From NCBI RefSeq assembly GCF_900187615.1, contig NZ_FYDO01000001.1, forward strand, positions 124,001-188,000: DNA of 64,000 nucleotides, in the 5' to 3' direction. Origin of the DNA: Pseudomonas sp. Irchel s3f7 (GTDB lineage Bacteria > Pseudomonadota > Gammaproteobacteria > Pseudomonadales > Pseudomonadaceae). Below are positions 36,691 through 45,028 of this stretch, piece after piece; the first letter of the stretch is position 1, and the number at the start of each line of letters is the position of its first letter. The translations under genes and the position numbers were made by a program. The notes under the pieces are model-generated. The model ran no database searches. It saw only the letters and a program-made list of their open reading frames with translations, and was not told where the DNA came from.

Positions 36691-37845
36691 ATGTTGCGTA
36701 AAATTTTACTGGGCACCGTGTGTGCCAGTGCATTGATCACCACCGCAACCGTGTCATTGGCGCAGGCCTCCCAAGACATCAAAAGTGAGCAGGGCACCCT
36801 TGAGGTCACCCCGGTTGTGACGGGGTTGGAGCACCCTTGGGCAGTGGCGTTTCTGCCTGACCGCCAGGGGATGCTGGTGACGGAACGGCCCGGCAATCTG
36901 CGGCGGGTGACGGTCGATGGCAAACTGTCCGCGCCACTCAACGGCGTGCCCACGGTCTGGGCCAAGGGGCAGGGCGGTTTGCTCGACGTGGTGTTGTCAC
37001 CCGATTTCAAGCAAGACCGAATGGTGTACCTGTCCTACGCAGAAGGCGGTGGTCCGGACGGCAAGGCAGGTACAGCGGTGGGGCGCGGTCGGTTGACCGA
37101 AGACTTTTCGGGCCTGAAGGATTTTCAGGTGATCCTGCGCCAGGAACCCAAGCTGTCGGTGGGCAACCATTTCGGTTCACGGCTGGTGTTCGACCGCGAT
37201 GGTTATCTGTTCGTGACCCTGGGGGAAAACAACGACCGCTCGACTGCCCAGGATCTGGACAAGCTGCAAGGCAAGGTGGTGCGCATCTTCCCGGACGGCA
37301 AGGTGCCCAAAGACAACCCTTTCGTCGGTCAGGCCAACGTTCGCCCGGAAATCTGGACCTACGGCCAGCGCAACCCACAAGGCGCAGCATTGAACCCATG
37401 GACCGGTACGTTGTGGGAAAACGAACACGGTCCGCGTGGAGGTGACGAGATCAACATCATTGAGCGTGGGAAAAACTACGGCTGGCCATTGGCGACCCAC
37501 GGCATCAACTATTCCGGGCAGCCTATTCCCGAAGCCGAAGGAGAAACCGCCGAAGGCACCGCTGCCCCGCACCATGTCTGGGAAAAATCCCCGGGGCTGA
37601 GCGGCATGGCGTTCTACGACGCCGATCGTTTCAAGGTGTGGCAGCACAACGTGTTTATCGGCGCGTTGGTGAGTCAGGAACTGATCCGTCTGGAGTTCGA
37701 CGGCGATAAAGTGGTGCACGAGGAGCGCTTGCTCGGAGATTGGAACAAGCGCATTCGCGATGTGCGTCAAGGGCCGGACGGGTATTTGTATGTACTCACC
37801 GATGAGGAAAACGGTGGGCTCTACAAGGTCGGCCTCAAGCAGTGA
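36691..37845 (+). CDS. PQQ-dependent soluble aldose sugar dehydrogenase
   Basis: A 384-residue periplasmic protein of the glucose/sorbosone dehydrogenase family (YliI/Asd-like). A signal peptide (1-25, ending SLAQA) leads into a six-bladed propeller. Diagnostic stretches are GLEHPWAVAFLPD, LLDVVLSPDFKQDRMVYLSY, GNHFGSRLVFDRDGYLFVT, YGQRNPQG and ENEHGPRGGDEIN, with the PQQ-contacting His and Arg. It oxidises aldoses to lactones using PQQ. AAAAGGA precedes the ATG; an in-frame TTG two codons earlier is rejected. Confidence 0.9.
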   Translation: MLRKILLGTVCASALITTATVSLAQASQDIKSEQGTLEVTPVVTGLEHPWAVAFLPDRQGMLVTERPGNLRRVTVDGKLSAPLNGVPTVWAKGQGGLLDVVLSPDFKQDRMVYLSYAEGGGPDGKAGTAVGRGRLTEDFSGLKDFQVILRQEPKLSVGNHFGSRLVFDRDGYLFVTLGENNDRSTAQDLDKLQGKVVRIFPDGKVPKDNPFVGQANVRPEIWTYGQRNPQGAALNPWTGTLWENEHGPRGGDEINIIERGKNYGWPLATHGINYSGQPIPEAEGETAEGTAAPHHVWEKSPGLSGMAFYDADRFKVWQHNVFIGALVSQELIRLEFDGDKVVHEERLLGDWNKRIRDVRQGPDGYLYVLTDEENGGLYKVGLKQ

Positions 37846-37873
37846 GTGGTTCGGCAATGGGTGAGCTGGCGGA

Positions 37874-38209
37874 TCAGCGTTGCTGAGGCGCACTCACGGG
37901 TTGCTTGCGGTTTTGAATCCCACGAACCACCAGATACAACAACGGCCCGATGGATACAAAAATGGCGGTGATCAACAGATAGGGCAGTACCGATAACACC
38001 GACTGCCCACGTTTGCGCGCATCCTGGTACATCCAGATGCCCGCCAGCGTCGCCAGTAAATACAGATCAATCACCACTTGCGCCGTGTCCGGGCGCGACA
38101 TCAGGCTGATGCCGAAGTCGATCAGCGACTGTTCGGCTGCGAGCATCACCGAAAGGGTGTAGCCGGCAAAGGCGATGAGGGCAATCAGCGGCAGGGCAAT
38201 GGTCTTCAT
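37874..38209 (-). CDS. DUF2834 membrane protein
   Basis: A 111-residue protein with three hydrophobic segments (ALPLIALIAFAGYTLSVML, AQVVIDLYLLATLAGIWMY and LPYLLITAIFVSIGPLLYL). The motif WMYQDARKRG between the second and third matches the DUF2834 pattern. GGAAGGAAAG precedes the ATG at 38209. It converges with the dehydrogenase gene. Function is unknown. Confidence 0.8.
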   Translation of the reverse strand: MKTIALPLIALIAFAGYTLSVMLAAEQSLIDFGISLMSRPDTAQVVIDLYLLATLAGIWMYQDARKRGQSVLSVLPYLLITAIFVSIGPLLYLVVRGIQNRKQPVSAPQQR

Positions 38210-38307
38210 GCTTTCCTTCCTTGGGATGATGAGCGGAATGACCAGACTACGGTGGTCGCCACAAACTTGCCATTGACTTGCTATCAACGCCCGGCTAATT
38301 TCGAGCC

Positions 38308-38373
38308 ATGACTTCCCTCGTATTGCGCTGCCAGCCAAGCATTATTACCGCCATTCCTCATTTGGCGGGCTAG
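38308..38373 (+). CDS. Leader peptide of the ilvA attenuator (21 aa)
   Basis: A 21-codon frame from ATG to TAG encodes MTSLVLRCQPSIITAIPHLA plus a final Gly. Ile, Val, Leu and Thr together make up 9 of the 21 residues (T2, L4, V5, L6, I12, I13, T14, I16, L19), with Ile-Ile-Thr-Ala-Ile in the control position. An in-frame TAA lies 12 bp upstream, so the ATG is the only sensible start; the ribosome site is weak. The last codons contain GGCGGG, which can pair with the terminator's 5' arm. Enrichment for branched-chain residues and Thr fits the downstream threonine deaminase. Confidence 0.65.
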   Translation: MTSLVLRCQPSIITAIPHLAG

Positions 38374-38420
38374 CTCACATCTGCAGCACCCAACCCGCCC
38401 TAGAGGCGGGTTTTCATTTT
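38364..38420 (+). promoter_or_regulatory. Transcription attenuator upstream of ilvA
   Basis: The terminator stem AACCCGCC (38392-38399) / GGCGGGTT (38405-38412) is followed by TTCATTTT. An upstream GGCGGG (38364-38369), inside the leader's last codons, can instead pair with CCCGCC (38394-38399). A ribosome stalled at the Ile codons 38341-38346 leaves GGCGGG free for the anti-terminator. A ribosome at the TAG (38371) masks it and lets the terminator form. That is the logic of classical amino-acid attenuation. Confidence 0.7.
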
Positions 38421-38455
38421 CTGTCTCCGGGTCCCAATCAATGTCAGGAGACGAT

Positions 38456-39469
38456 ATGAATTGCACAACCGAACAACAGACCTTGCTGGAACACTACGTC
38501 AAAAAGATCCTTGCGGCGCCGGTGTACGAGTTGGCCGTGCGCACGCCGTTGCAACCTGCGCACGCATTGTCGGAGATGTTGGGTAACCAGATCCTGCTCA
38601 AGCGCGAAGATTTGCAGCCTACCTTTTCGTTCAAGATTCGGGGTGCCTACAACAAGCTGGTGCAACTGAGCGATGCGCAAAAGGCGAGCGGTGTAGTGAC
38701 GGCCTCTGCCGGCAACCATGCTCAGGGCGTGGCGCTGGCCGCACGGGAGTTGGGAATCGATGCGTGCATCGTCATGCCGTGTACGACACCGCAATTGAAG
38801 GTGCTCGGCGTTCGCAGTCGGGGCGCCGACGCGGTGTTGCATGGCGAGAGCTTCCCGTTTGCGCTGGCCTATGCGCTGGACCTTGCGCGCAAAACCGGTC
38901 GTACCTTTGTTTCGCCTTTTGACGATCCGGACGTCATTGCCGGGCAGGGCACTGTCGCGATGGAAATCCTGCGTCAGCATCAAGGCCCGCTGGATGCGAT
39001 TTTCGTTCCGGTCGGTGGCGGCGGTTTGATCGCGGGCATCGCAGCCTATGTCAAATACTTGAGGCCCGAGGTGCGGATCATTGGTGTCGAGTCGGAGCAC
39101 TCTGCGTGCCTGCACGCTGCGTTGCAGGCGGGTGAGCGCGTCGTCCTGCCCAGTGTCGGCACTTTTGCCGATGGTGTGGCCGTTGCACAAGTCGGCGCTT
39201 ACGGTTTTGAGGTCTGCCGTTTCTGCGTCGATGAAGTGGTGACCGTCAGCAATGACGAGCTTTGCGCGGCAATCAAGAATATCTACGACGATACCCGCTC
39301 GATCACCGAGCCTTCCGGTGCATTGGCGGTGGCCGGGATCAAAAACTACGTGGCTCGCACCGGTGCTGTGGGGCAGACGCTGGTGGCGATCGATTCGGGA
39401 GCCAACATCAATTTCGATAGCCTGGGGTATGTGGCCGAACGCGCCGCGTTGAGCGGCGCACTCGCTTGA
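38456..39469 (+). CDS. ilvA: Threonine ammonia-lyase, short form without regulatory domain
   Basis: A 337-residue PLP enzyme deaminating threonine to 2-oxobutyrate, the first committed step to isoleucine. The PLP lysine is in FSFKIRGAYNK. The phosphate-binding SAGNHAQGVA and glycine loop VPVGGGGLIAGIA are intact. Biosynthetic IlvA is about 500 residues with two C-terminal ACT-like domains. These are missing, so feedback by Ile is not expected at the protein level. TCAGGAG lies before the ATG at 38456. An attenuator with an Ile-rich leader precedes it, which argues for a biosynthetic rather than purely catabolic role. Confidence 0.88.
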   Translation: MNCTTEQQTLLEHYVKKILAAPVYELAVRTPLQPAHALSEMLGNQILLKREDLQPTFSFKIRGAYNKLVQLSDAQKASGVVTASAGNHAQGVALAARELGIDACIVMPCTTPQLKVLGVRSRGADAVLHGESFPFALAYALDLARKTGRTFVSPFDDPDVIAGQGTVAMEILRQHQGPLDAIFVPVGGGGLIAGIAAYVKYLRPEVRIIGVESEHSACLHAALQAGERVVLPSVGTFADGVAVAQVGAYGFEVCRFCVDEVVTVSNDELCAAIKNIYDDTRSITEPSGALAVAGIKNYVARTGAVGQTLVAIDSGANINFDSLGYVAERAALSGALA

Positions 39470-39489
39470 GGGCGGGCAGCGGCGGACGG

Positions 39490-39972
39490 TTATTCCTGAA
39501 CGGCTTTCTCAACCTTGCTCGATGCCGACCAGATTCGATAGCGCACTTCGATGTCTTGGGGCACATACAGTACAATCGGCAGTTTGCTGTTGTAGCGCAG
39601 CAGAAAGCCGTCGCCAACCACCGGGACAAAGCCCGGTTGGCTCTTGCCGTCCGGGCAGGCCATGAGGGTGCTCATCGGGCCGATGACATTTTCCAGGCGG
39701 TAGAACGGGTAGCCCCAGCCTTCGAGATTTTTTTCTTCGAGGATGCCGCCCAGACGTGGGCGATTGCAGTCCACGGGCAGGGTCTTGCCGGCGAGGATTT
39801 CGACCTGGAAGTCCTCTTCCCGTGATTGCGGGGCCAAATGAATGACCTGGCGGGTGAAACCACTCTCGGCTTTGGGGAAGGGCGCGACCGTTTCCAGTTT
39901 CGCGGCCTGCACCAGGCTGGACAGCCCCACAGCGATCAACCCGAGAGTCGTGTTTACGGTCAAAGAACCCAT
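39490..39972 (-). CDS. eco: Ecotin, periplasmic serine protease inhibitor
   Basis: A 160-residue exported dimeric inhibitor of trypsin-fold proteases. A signal peptide (about 1-24) is followed by the ecotin fold: [33 protein letters not shown] and [15 protein letters not shown]. Cys69 and Cys106 can form the conserved disulfide. The reactive-site loop reads STLMACPDG, so the P1 position is Leu103, where E. coli ecotin has Met84. AAGGAGG precedes the ATG. It converges with ilvA across 20 bp. Confidence 0.93.
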   Translation of the reverse strand: MGSLTVNTTLGLIAVGLSSLVQAAKLETVAPFPKAESGFTRQVIHLAPQSREEDFQVEILAGKTLPVDCNRPRLGGILEEKNLEGWGYPFYRLENVIGPMSTLMACPDGKSQPGFVPVVGDGFLLRYNSKLPIVLYVPQDIEVRYRIWSASSKVEKAVQE

Positions 39973-40249
39973 GTTGCCTCCTTGCTGTGATGAATGGCCG
40001 CATTCTCTCTGCCGTCAGCGGTGAATGCAAATCCGGCGTGAACGTGCAAAGTGCAGTACGCGGCTAGGGCGTTCTTGCAAGTTGCACGACAGTCTGTTCG
40101 AGCGCTTCGGCTAACCTTTTGTTTTACCGACGAACCGAGCTACGAAAATCAAGGCATGTTTTATGCTGTATCTGTTCTTAAGTCCGCCGGAATTTTATTT
40201 GAGCGGGCGTCTGGTTTTTACCGGCAGTGTCATAAAGGAGAGGGTCGCC

Positions 40250-40516
40250 ATGTTTTTATCTGCCTTGGAACTTCGCAACATCATTGAAAGCAGTTTTCTG
40301 CCCAAGCGCTGTCAATGCACCCTGTCTCCCGAGCTCATGATGACTATTAAGGTCTTTGCCGATGGGCGAACCGATCAACTTGATTTTTCGGTCACCGATA
40401 TCGATGCCTCGCAGTTGAATGGCTGTCGGGAAATCAACGAGCTGATTGCTCGTTTGCGCACCAGTAAGCACCCCATCGAGGTCGAACCGCGTTCGACGCT
40501 GGATAAGGCACTTTAG
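40250..40516 (+). CDS. DUF1652 domain protein
   Basis: An 88-residue Pseudomonas-type protein. FLSALELRNIIESSFLPKRC followed by QCTLSP matches the DUF1652 N-terminal helix and strand. The C-terminal helix is CREINELIARLR. AAAGGAGAGG precedes the ATG at 40250; the longer open frame begins inside unlikely sequence. Function is unknown. Confidence 0.82.
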   Translation: MFLSALELRNIIESSFLPKRCQCTLSPELMMTIKVFADGRTDQLDFSVTDIDASQLNGCREINELIARLRTSKHPIEVEPRSTLDKAL

Positions 40517-40542
40517 GCCGGTTTTGGTATCGGTGTAGTCGG

Positions 40543-40809
40543 TCAGCCTTGGTTCTCGCAGGCATCGGACAGTTTGCGGTAGGAAATTTCTGCGGGCTGG
40601 CCGTTTTCATCGAGGTACTTCATATCGGCGCTCACCACTTTGCACTCCAGGGTGGAGGGCTCGGTCAGCGAGATGACTTTACTGACGTGCAGGGGCATGC
40701 CGTAGTAATAAGGCACGGCTTGTGAGGTCGAGGTGTCGTTGGCCTGGGCCAGGCCGGCAAACGCGGTGCAGGCGAGTGCGGCGGTCAGCAGCAATGTGCG
40801 CGTATTCAT
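40543..40809 (-). CDS. DUF2790 exported protein
   Basis: An 88-residue protein with a signal peptide (1-23, ending GLAQA). The DUF2790 core follows: YYYGMPLHVSKVIS, CKVVSADMKYLDENG and EISYRKLSDAC. Two Cys could pair in the periplasm. GGAGATC precedes the ATG. This family is small, periplasmic and largely restricted to Pseudomonas; its role is not defined. Confidence 0.85.
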   Translation of the reverse strand: MNTRTLLLTAALACTAFAGLAQANDTSTSQAVPYYYGMPLHVSKVISLTEPSTLECKVVSADMKYLDENGQPAEISYRKLSDACENQG

Positions 40810-40890
40810 GAACGATCTCCGGTGCGGTCGGAAAGACAGTTCGACGTGTCGTCGAACCTGCCGCACTGGGCGTCAGAGAGAACTGAGGGC

Positions 40891-40919
40891 GTGCGGTCCA
40901 GTGAATGATTAGACCGCAC
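40891..40919. promoter_or_regulatory. Inverted repeat upstream of the DUF2790 gene
   Basis: GTGCGGTC (40891-40898) and GACCGCAC (40912-40919) form a perfect 8-bp inverted repeat with a 13-bp spacer, 82 bp upstream of the DUF2790 start. It may be an operator of that gene or a transcript end of mtlZ. No T-run follows. Confidence 0.4.
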
Positions 40920-40971
40920 GGTTAAGCGATCGTTAACCCGACTGAACGCCGCTTGTCGGCTCACACGATCT

Positions 40972-40997
40972 CTGTAGGAGCGAGCTTGCTCGCGATG
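40972..40997. repeat. Single REP element
   Basis: TCTGTAGGAGCGAGC plus TTGCTCGCGATG occurs once, just beyond the mtlZ stop. No inverted partner is present. Confidence 0.85.
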
Positions 40998-41009
40998 AAG
41001 TCCTCAGAT

Positions 41010-41954
41010 TCAGTCCATGCCTATCTGATGCCGATAAGGCAGATCCGGCCCGGTCTTGCTGCATGTCAGCGCAGCTGCTTGCACAGCAAACCGAACCATG
41101 GCATCGATCTGATCGCGACGGAGCCGTGCCAACTCTTCCACCGAGTCCAGCTGGTGCTCGGTCAGCCAGCCAATCAACGCCGCCTGAAAGGTATCGCCGG
41201 CACCCACCGTGTCGGCGATCTTCACCGCAAGGGCCGGGATCGACCACGAACCGTGGACGCGGCTGAACACGCTCGCGCCTTCACCGCCCCGGGTCAGGAA
41301 TACCAGCTGACAGCGGTGCTGCAACCAGCCGTCGATCACCCGCGCCGGGTCCTGTCCGGGATACAACAAATGCAGATCCTCGTCGCTGACTTTGATCAGG
41401 TCGGCCATTTCCACCAGCGTCGCAATGCGTTCACGCCACAGCTCGATGTTCGGCGCCGGGTTGAGTCGAACGTTCGGGTCGAGGCTGATCAGGCGCTTGC
41501 CGCTTTCCCGGCGCACCAATGCCAGCAGCGTGTCGGCAATCGGCTGCACCACCAGCGAAAATGATCCGATGTGCAAACCACGCACCTCTGGCCCCAGTGT
41601 CGGCAGGTGTTCCGGTTTCAGTTGTCGGTCGGCGCAGCCTTCGCCCCGAAAGCTGTACTGCGGCGAACCATTGGCCCCGACAGCGACCATCGCCAGCGTG
41701 CTCGGCGCATCGAAGTCCAGCAGATAATCGGTGCATACGCCTTCGTCCTGCAGCACTTGCAGCAAGCGGCGGCCGAGATAGTCGGTCGACAGGCCGGCCA
41801 GCAACCCGGCCTCTACACCCAGGCGGCGCAAGCCCACGGCCACGTTGAAGGGCGACCCGCCGGCAATCGCCTTGAAATTCACTGTCGAAGCCAGCCCGCT
41901 CGCGTCGTGTTCACTGAAGAAGTCGAACAGCGCTTCGCCACACACCAGATACAT
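41010..41954 (-). CDS. mtlZ: Fructokinase MtlZ (PfkB family)
   Basis: A 314-residue sugar kinase phosphorylating the fructose made from mannitol. The PfkB N-terminal signature is AGGSPFNVAVGLRRLG and the C-terminal one DTVGAGDTFQAAL (anion hole and catalytic Asp). It is the last gene of mtlEFGKDYZ, 13 bp after mtlY. The start MYLVCGEALFDFF is standard for bacterial fructokinases. Confidence 0.92.
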   Translation of the reverse strand: MYLVCGEALFDFFSEHDASGLASTVNFKAIAGGSPFNVAVGLRRLGVEAGLLAGLSTDYLGRRLLQVLQDEGVCTDYLLDFDAPSTLAMVAVGANGSPQYSFRGEGCADRQLKPEHLPTLGPEVRGLHIGSFSLVVQPIADTLLALVRRESGKRLISLDPNVRLNPAPNIELWRERIATLVEMADLIKVSDEDLHLLYPGQDPARVIDGWLQHRCQLVFLTRGGEGASVFSRVHGSWSIPALAVKIADTVGAGDTFQAALIGWLTEHQLDSVEELARLRRDQIDAMVRFAVQAAALTCSKTGPDLPYRHQIGMD

Positions 41955-41967
41955 AGTTGATCACTCT

Positions 41968-43464
41968 TTAAAGGGTTGCGACATGCTGTTGATAGCGTTC
42001 ATAGGCCTGCTGAGAGGCCGCCACGTTTTCGGCGATCGGTAGCGTTTCGCTGGTTGGATCGAGTTTCACGCAACGTGCGCACAGTTCTGCCAGGCTGACC
42101 TCATGCCCATTCGTCAGGGACGTACACCACGCCGCTTGAATCGCCGCCCCGAGGGCAGCGGCTTCGCTTTGTTCGGTACAAATCACCGGTGTATTCATGG
42201 TGTCGGCGACGATCTGGCGCCACACCGGGCTTTTCGAGCCACCGCCGATCAGGCAAATGCGCAGGCTTTGTATGCCATTGTGCCGTAGCAGGTCCAGTCC
42301 GTATCGCAGCCCGAAGGTCGTGCCTTCGACCACCGCACGGCACAGATTGGCTTTGGTCAGGTTGGTCATGGTCAGCCCCAAAAGGCTGCCGCTGGCGTGG
42401 GGCAGGGCGGGGACGCGTTCACCATTGAGAAACGGCAGCATGCGCACGCCCTCGGCACCGATCGGCGCGTGCCCTACCATTTTATTGAACTGCTCGATGT
42501 CGAGGTCCAGCAGTTCGCGAATCAGCCCGGTGGCGTTGGTCAGGTTCATGGTGCAGATCAACGGCAACCAACCGCCGCTGGATGAACAGAATGTCGCGAC
42601 TGCCGCCTCGGGGAAGACCTGCGGTTGATCGGTACAGGCATAGACCGTGCCGGAGGATCCGAGGCTCATGGTGATAGCACCGGGCTGGATGTTGCCGGTG
42701 CCGATCGCGCCCATCATGTTGTCACCGCCACCGCTGGATACCAGTGCCTGCGGGTTGATGCCCAAGTGTTGGGCGATATCCGGCAAAATCGTGCCCACCG
42801 CCTCGTGAGCGTCGATCAGTTCCGGTAATGCATGTGCCAGGCGCCCGCTTGGGTCGATATCGCGCAGCAGTTGCAAGTCCCACTGCCGGTTGCGCACGTT
42901 GAAGTAACCGGTGCCTGATGCGTCACCGTACTCGCTGCAACAGCGCCCGGTGAGCCAGAAATTCAGGTAATCATGGGGCAGCAGAATGTGGGCGATGCGC
43001 GAGAAAACCTCGGGCTGCTGCTCCCGAGTCCAGAGTAGTTTTGAAACGGTGTAGCCCGGCGCGATGACCAAGCCCAAGCGCTCCAGCGAGCCTTGTTCGC
43101 CGCTCAGATGTTCGAGCAGACGGTCATTTTCCGCCGTGGTTTCGGTGTCGCACCAGAGCTTGGCCGGGCGCAGGACCTGGCCTTGTTCATCGAGCAACAC
43201 CAGGCCGTGTTGCTGGCCCGAGACGCCGATGCCAAGGATGTCCTGGCCATCGACATCGGCCGCCAGCAAGGCGCGACGGGTGGCGAGGGCGAAGGCCTCC
43301 AGCCACTGGCCCGTGTCCTGCTCGCGACGGCCATTGACGTCGCTGATCAGCGTGTGAGCGGCGGCGCCCAACCCCAGCACCTCGCCGCTGACGGCATCGA
43401 GAATGATGGCTTTAGTGCCTTGGGTGCCGCAGTCGATGCCGAGGAATAATGGTTGGGTTGGCAT
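41968..43464 (-). CDS. mtlY: Xylulokinase MtlY (FGGY family)
   Basis: A 498-residue FGGY kinase (XylB-type) that phosphorylates D-xylulose produced from arabitol by the same operon. N-terminal phosphate-binding motif FLGIDCGTQGTKAIILD; catalytic-Asp region DASGTGYFNV; C-terminal adenosine motif ICLIGGGSKSPVWRQI. AAGGACC precedes the ATG at 43464; the longer open frame starts in non-coding sequence. It lies between mtlD and mtlZ. Confidence 0.92.
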   Translation of the reverse strand: MPTQPLFLGIDCGTQGTKAIILDAVSGEVLGLGAAAHTLISDVNGRREQDTGQWLEAFALATRRALLAADVDGQDILGIGVSGQQHGLVLLDEQGQVLRPAKLWCDTETTAENDRLLEHLSGEQGSLERLGLVIAPGYTVSKLLWTREQQPEVFSRIAHILLPHDYLNFWLTGRCCSEYGDASGTGYFNVRNRQWDLQLLRDIDPSGRLAHALPELIDAHEAVGTILPDIAQHLGINPQALVSSGGGDNMMGAIGTGNIQPGAITMSLGSSGTVYACTDQPQVFPEAAVATFCSSSGGWLPLICTMNLTNATGLIRELLDLDIEQFNKMVGHAPIGAEGVRMLPFLNGERVPALPHASGSLLGLTMTNLTKANLCRAVVEGTTFGLRYGLDLLRHNGIQSLRICLIGGGSKSPVWRQIVADTMNTPVICTEQSEAAALGAAIQAAWCTSLTNGHEVSLAELCARCVKLDPTSETLPIAENVAASQQAYERYQQHVATL

Positions 43465-43539
43465 GGCAGGTCCTTGGTGTGTCAGGTCGGTTTTTGTGAT
43501 GCCATTCGCGAGCAGGCGCCAGTTGTTACACCCCAAAAC

Positions 43540-45012
43540 TCACACCAAAACCCATTCCAACGTCCGCGAAACCCCGACCTCCCGCAAACTGTCGCAGCAC
43601 CATTCGAACGCCGCGACGAACTCAGGTGAACGGGGAATCACTGTCCCGAAAATCTCTTCGACACCCAACAGTCGCTGGGCCATCAACGCATCGTCGAGCA
43701 CCAAGGCCTGGCAGAACGCCGCTCGCGGATCCGCAATGGCGTAGGTGTCGCCATTTTCATCCACCCCCTTCAAATACAACGCCCAAGCCGCCACCACCAG
43801 CGCTGCGCGTTTTGTGTCTCGCCCGTCAGCAATCAAGCGATTGATCGTCGGCACAATGAACTTGGGAAATTTCGACGAACCGTCCGAACACACGCGTTCC
43901 AGTTGATCGGCAATCGCCTGATTGGAGAAACGCGTGACCAGCGTGTTTTTGTACGCGGTCAATTCAATGCCCGGCACCGGCGACAGTTGCGGGGTGACGT
44001 CCAGGTCCATGTAGGCGCGCATGTAACGCACCAACAGTGGGTCGTTCATGGTTTCGTTGACGAAACGGTAACCCTTGAGGAAACCGAGGTAAGTCAGGGC
44101 CAGATGACTGCCGTTGAGCAGTTTGATCTTCATGTCCTCGTAGGGCGTGACGTCGTCGGTGAACTGCACGCCAACTTTTTCCCAGGCGGGACGACCGCTA
44201 ACAAACTTGTCTTCCAGCACCCACTGCGCAAACGGTTCGCAGACCACCGGCCACGCATCGTCGACGCCATGCTTGTCGGCCAATTGCAGGCGATGTTCGA
44301 TGCTGGTCATCGGGGTGATGCGGTCGACCATGGCATTGGGGAAGCTCACATGATGTTCGATCCACTCCTGCAAATCGTCACCGCGCAACGCGGCGAAGGC
44401 CAACAGGGCCTTGCGGGTCACTGCGCCGTTGTGCGGCAGGTTATCGCAGGACATCAAGGTAAATGCCGGCGTGCCTGCCGCGCGGCGTTTGGCCAGCGCG
44501 GCGCAGAGAAACCCGAACACGGTGAGCGGAGTAGCCGGGTTCGCCAGATCGTGCTGGATTTGCGGCAGGTGCGCCATGAATTCGCCGTTGCTGTCGTCGA
44601 TGCAGTAACCACCTTCGGTGATGGTCAGCGAGACGATGCGGATCTCAGGGCTGGCGAGCTTGTCGATCAGCGCTTGAGCACTGTCCTCGGCCAGCAACAT
44701 GTCGCGAATGGCGCCGACGACCCGGACTTCGGTTTCGCCGCTATCACCCAATTCAAACAGGGTGAACAGATAATCCTGTTCTTGAAGATCGTCGCGGGCA
44801 CGCCGGTCTTCACGGCGCAGTCCGATGCCGCAAATCGCCCAGTCGAGGCCTTCGCCGGTGTTCATCAAGGCATCGGTGTAATACGCCTGATGCGCTCGAT
44901 GGAAGCCGCCGACGCCGATGTGGGCGATGCCTTGGCGCGTGTCGCTCAAGGTATAGGCGGGCAGGGCCACCTCAGGCGCAAGGCGGTAGAGATTCTGTTG
45001 GTTGAGTTTCAT
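43540..45012 (-). CDS. mtlD: Mannitol 2-dehydrogenase MtlD
   Basis: A 490-residue polyol-specific long-chain dehydrogenase oxidising mannitol to fructose (and arabitol to xylulose) with NAD+. The Rossmann glycine motif is IAHIGVGGFHRAHQ and the catalytic K-x4-N-x2-H motif is KIKLLNGSHLAL. The length matches the well-studied P. fluorescens enzyme (about 493). It is the first enzyme of the pathway and follows mtlK by 16 bp. Confidence 0.95.
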   Translation of the reverse strand: MKLNQQNLYRLAPEVALPAYTLSDTRQGIAHIGVGGFHRAHQAYYTDALMNTGEGLDWAICGIGLRREDRRARDDLQEQDYLFTLFELGDSGETEVRVVGAIRDMLLAEDSAQALIDKLASPEIRIVSLTITEGGYCIDDSNGEFMAHLPQIQHDLANPATPLTVFGFLCAALAKRRAAGTPAFTLMSCDNLPHNGAVTRKALLAFAALRGDDLQEWIEHHVSFPNAMVDRITPMTSIEHRLQLADKHGVDDAWPVVCEPFAQWVLEDKFVSGRPAWEKVGVQFTDDVTPYEDMKIKLLNGSHLALTYLGFLKGYRFVNETMNDPLLVRYMRAYMDLDVTPQLSPVPGIELTAYKNTLVTRFSNQAIADQLERVCSDGSSKFPKFIVPTINRLIADGRDTKRAALVVAAWALYLKGVDENGDTYAIADPRAAFCQALVLDDALMAQRLLGVEEIFGTVIPRSPEFVAAFEWCCDSLREVGVSRTLEWVLV

Positions 45013-45028
45013 CGCAGGCTCTCTGAGT

